From Candidatus Saccharimonadota bacterium (GTDB lineage Bacteria; Patescibacteriota; Saccharimonadia; Saccharimonadales; Saccharimonadaceae), in contig JAUNAO010000012.1 of assembly GCA_030527565.1 (NCBI GenBank), forward strand, positions 1 to 15,076: a DNA stretch of 15,076 nucleotides. The letters run 5' to 3'. Positions within the stretch are counted from its first letter, which is position 1, and the number at the start of each line of letters is the position of its first letter. A program made the position numbers and the translations under genes. The notes beneath the pieces were generated by a model. It did no database searches and was not told the origin of the DNA. It saw only the letters and a list, made by a program, of their open reading frames with translations. Below, piece after piece: positions 13,964 through 15,076 of the stretch.

Positions 13964-14330
13964 TTTCCCGGAATTCGTTTTTAAGCCGGCGGAGCGGTTT
14001 TCTTTCCGGATGCCGCGGACGATTTTCGTTAATTTTGAGGCGGAAAAGGCTAATCTCTTGACCTTGCATGAGTTAGGGCACGCGATTTTGGGTCACACCT
14101 CGTTTAACACTGGGGTAGAGCGAGTAAAAATGGAACGGGCGGCTTGGGAGGAGGCGCGGAAATTAGCTAAGATTTACGAGGTAGAATTTGACGAGGATTT
14201 TGTCGAGGCTAAATTGGATACGTATAGGGATTGGCTCGACAAAAAAACGCGCTGTCCGAAATGCGGATTGACGCGTTTTCAGGACCCAGAGGGCAATTTT
14301 CATTGCCCTAGGTGCGAAAACTTCTCATAA
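13929..14330 (+). CDS. Small HEXXH metallopeptidase-like protein with C-terminal zinc ribbon
   Basis: The 133-residue protein contains H47-E48-L49-G50-H51 in LTLHELGHAILGH, the zinc-binding motif of zincin peptidases. A glutamate-rich helix follows (E70, E74, E75) that can supply a third ligand, as in ImmA/IrrE-type proteins. Residues 109-129 have CPKC and CPRC pairs forming a zinc ribbon. No signal peptide or membrane helix is seen. ImmA/IrrE proteases cleave repressors; whether this protein does is not known, and it lacks a DNA-binding domain of recognisable type. The start is supported by TTGGAG ten bases upstream. It overlaps the ROK remnant and ends in a convergent terminator. Confidence 0.75.
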   Translation: MDATFIQKIRSDFPEFVFKPAERFSFRMPRTIFVNFEAEKANLLTLHELGHAILGHTSFNTGVERVKMERAAWEEARKLAKIYEVEFDEDFVEAKLDTYRDWLDKKTRCPKCGLTRFQDPEGNFHCPRCENFS

Positions 14331-14355
14331 AAATACCCCTTAGCAGGGGTATTTT
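14330..14355. terminator. Bidirectional intrinsic terminator
   Basis: AAAATACCCC (14330-14339) pairs perfectly with GGGGTATTTT (14346-14355) around a 6-base loop, serving the converging metallopeptidase-like and KGG genes. Confidence 0.85.
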
Positions 14356-14356
14356 G

Positions 14357-14560
14357 TTAGGCAGCTTTTTTAGCTGGGCCACGACGAGAGATTCGTCCAC
14401 CTTTAGCACCCGCAATTCGAGCGAGGGCTGGGTTAGCGGCGAAACCGCCGGTGTGACCATTTTTACCGCCTTTACGGCCGATTTCTGCGTAGAATTCTTT
14501 ACCGTATTTAGCTTTATTGGTTGCAGCAGCTTTCATGCCGCCAGCTTTGGTTCCAGACAT
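14357..14560 (-). CDS. KGG-repeat small basic protein (general stress protein-like)
   Basis: The 67-residue protein is rich in Gly, Ala, Lys and Arg. It has two copies of the KGG motif: IGRKGGKNGHTGGFA (27-41) and IAGAKGGRISRRG (49-61). KGG-repeat proteins include stress-induced GsiB of Bacillus and Con-10 of Neurospora; their action is poorly known, and hydrophilic protection or nucleic-acid binding has been suggested. The basic C-terminus (RRGPAKKAA) would suit nucleic-acid contact. The start follows a strong AAGGAG at six-base spacing. The gene has the most consensus-like promoter in the window, so high expression is likely. Confidence 0.85.
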   Translation of the reverse strand: MSGTKAGGMKAAATNKAKYGKEFYAEIGRKGGKNGHTGGFAANPALARIAGAKGGRISRRGPAKKAA

Positions 14561-14630
14561 CTAGAACTCCTTATCTGCCCACCAGATTAAACATATTGAT
14601 AAACACCACCTTCAAAAAGGCTATGTTTCC

Positions 14631-14659
14631 ATTATATCATACTGCTTTCGTTTTGTCAA
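14631..14659 (-). promoter_or_regulatory. Consensus sigma70-type promoter of the KGG gene
   Basis: On the minus strand, a perfect -35 TTGACA (14659-14654), a 17-bp spacer and a perfect -10 TATAAT (14636-14631, preceded by TGA) are present. The predicted leader is about 64 bases. Confidence 0.9.
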
Positions 14660-14726
14660 TATGCTTTTTCTTAAAAATATGTTTTAATTATTTTACGAAA
14701 CCCGAACACAAATTTTAAAAGTTCTG

Positions 14727-14737
14727 CACAAATTGTG
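14727..14737. promoter_or_regulatory. Short palindrome upstream of the small RNA promoter
   Basis: CACAAATTGTG is an 11-bp palindrome ending 11 bases before the -35 box of the small RNA promoter. It could bind an activator or repressor; no regulator is identified. Confidence 0.35.
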
Positions 14738-14748
14738 GAAAAATGGTG

Positions 14749-14777
14749 TTGACATTATTCATGCCGTGATATAAAAT
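14749..14777 (+). promoter_or_regulatory. Promoter of the candidate small RNA
   Basis: A perfect -35 TTGACA (14749-14754), a 17-bp spacer and -10 TAAAAT (14772-14777). An overlapping TATAAA (14770-14775) gives the same start region near 14784. Confidence 0.75.
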
Positions 14778-14783
14778 TAAATT

Positions 14784-14866
14784 AACTTGAGTAGATTAAA
14801 CTGCGAGGCTACTTAAGTGTATGTATGACCTGAAAAACCGCTCTTCTGAGTGGTTTTTCTCTTTTT
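14784..14866 (+). ncRNA. Candidate small RNA of about 83 nt
   Basis: The segment is bounded by a good promoter and an intrinsic terminator, with no convincing reading frame between. Predicted structure: a 10-bp stem of ACTTGAGTAG (14785-14794) and CTACTTAAGT (14809-14818) with one G-U pair and a 14-base loop containing CTGCGAGG, then a single-stranded linker (14819-14832), then the terminator hairpin (14833-14858) and T-rich tail. I do not recognise it as a known RNA family. It does not look like 4.5S, 6S or tmRNA. It could regulate mRNAs by pairing through the loop or linker, or be a leader product upstream of the tRNA genes. Confidence 0.5.
14833..14866 (+). terminator. Intrinsic terminator of the small RNA
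   Basis: AAAAACCGCTC (14833-14843) pairs with GAGTGGTTTTT (14848-14858) around TTCT, with one G-U pair, and continues into a T-rich tract to 14866. Confidence 0.8.
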
Positions 14867-14878
14867 AAGATTTAGCTC

Positions 14879-14907
14879 TTGCCTTTTTTAGGTTTTTGCG
14901 GTAAAAT
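14879..14907 (+). promoter_or_regulatory. Promoter of the tRNA pair
   Basis: -35 TTGCCT (14879-14884), 17-bp spacer, -10 TAAAAT (14902-14907). The start near 14914 would leave only about three bases before the mature tRNA-Ala 5' end. Confidence 0.65.
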
Positions 14908-14916
14908 AGTTTTATT

Positions 14917-14993
14917 GGGGTAATAGCTCAGCTGATTAGAGCGCTGCCTTTGCAAGGCAGAGGTCCAGGGTTTGAATCCCTGTTACTCCACCA
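14917..14993 (+). tRNA. tRNA-Ala (anticodon TGC)
   Basis: All four arms fold: acceptor GGGGTAA/TTACTCC with one G-U pair, D arm, anticodon stem CTGCC/GGCAG with loop TTTGCAA, and T arm CAGGG/CCCTG. The anticodon TGC reads alanine codons. The CCA end is encoded. Length is 77 bases. Confidence 0.97.
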
Positions 14994-14998
14994 CAAAT

Positions 14999-15075
14999 GG
15001 GGATATAGCTCAGCTGGTTAGAGCGCGTCACTGATAATGACGAGGTCTGTGGTTCAAGTCCACATATCCCCACCA
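14999..15075 (+). tRNA. tRNA-Ile (anticodon GAT)
   Basis: Acceptor GGGGATA pairs with TATCCCC; the anticodon stem CGTCA/TGACG holds loop CTGATAA with anticodon GAT for isoleucine. CCA is encoded. It lies five bases after tRNA-Ala and is surely co-transcribed with it. The order Ala-Ile is the reverse of that in typical rRNA operon spacers. Confidence 0.97.
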
Positions 15076-15076
15076 G

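Noticed and set aside
14571..14594. Seven-codon upstream frame in the KGG leader whose stop touches the ribosome binding site
   Set aside because: No ribosome binding site of its own and no attenuator-like structure; a chance frame of this length is likely.
14734..14742. DnaA-box-like TGTGGAAAA
   Set aside because: A single imperfect box without a cluster, DnaA gene or AT-rich unwinding element; not evidence of a chromosomal origin.
14821..14868. Fifteen-codon frame starting at ATG 14821
   Set aside because: It has no ribosome binding site and its codons coincide with the terminator hairpin and T-run, so it is almost certainly not translated.

Overview
The window most likely comes from a Patescibacteria/CPR bacterium, probably a Candidatus Saccharibacteria (TM7) relative. 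This is inferred from gene content: a DUF5663-like small protein beside a giant lineage-specific protein, a four-domain S1 protein, a KGG-repeat protein, very short intergenic spaces and several apparently leaderless promoters. No 16S gene is present, so the taxonomy is unproven. The genetic code is standard, with UGA used as stop.

Layout. 1-427 (-) is the N-terminal part of an HUH (rolling-circle type) replication or mobilization protein running off the left edge. Upstream of it is a dense cluster of palindromes (441-593), which together look like the replication origin or end of a small mobile element. After an AT-rich gap, a membrane-anchored NERD nuclease-like gene (935-1627, +) is read from a near-consensus promoter that would give a leaderless mRNA. 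Facing terminators at 1674-1750 separate it from a translationally coupled minus-strand operon: a P2-type Ca2+-like ATPase (3371-6004), a two-helix membrane protein (2841-3374) and an LD-carboxypeptidase of family S66 (1781-2848). A 38-bp divergent promoter region leads to a family 2 glycosyltransferase (6043-6984, +). A bidirectional terminator then separates it from an ANL-superfamily acyl-CoA/acyl-ACP synthetase-like gene (7023-8750, -), whose promoter carries a palindromic operator candidate.

8816-12344 (-) is a two-gene unit: a 101-residue DUF5663-like protein followed by a 1073-residue coiled-coil and hydrophobic-hairpin protein. The large gene carries a run of nine G on its coding strand, and one base gained or lost there would truncate it near residue 450. 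Ribosomal protein S1 (12541-13608, -) has a consensus promoter, a leader hairpin and a branched three-way-junction element directly downstream. Divergent from S1 are a decayed ROK-kinase remnant and a small HEXXH plus zinc-ribbon protein. A convergent terminator separates these from a KGG protein gene (14357-14560, -) with the best promoter in the window. The right end holds an apparently independent small RNA gene (about 14784-14866, +) and tRNA-Ala(TGC) and tRNA-Ile(GAT).

How the parts relate. Most genes look like core functions of a reduced, host-dependent cell: ion homeostasis, peptidoglycan turnover, glycan synthesis, use of acyl chains and translation. The parts least explained by known biology are the HUH gene with its palindromes, the DUF5663/giant-protein unit with its G9 run, the branched RNA after S1 and the small RNA before the tRNAs.
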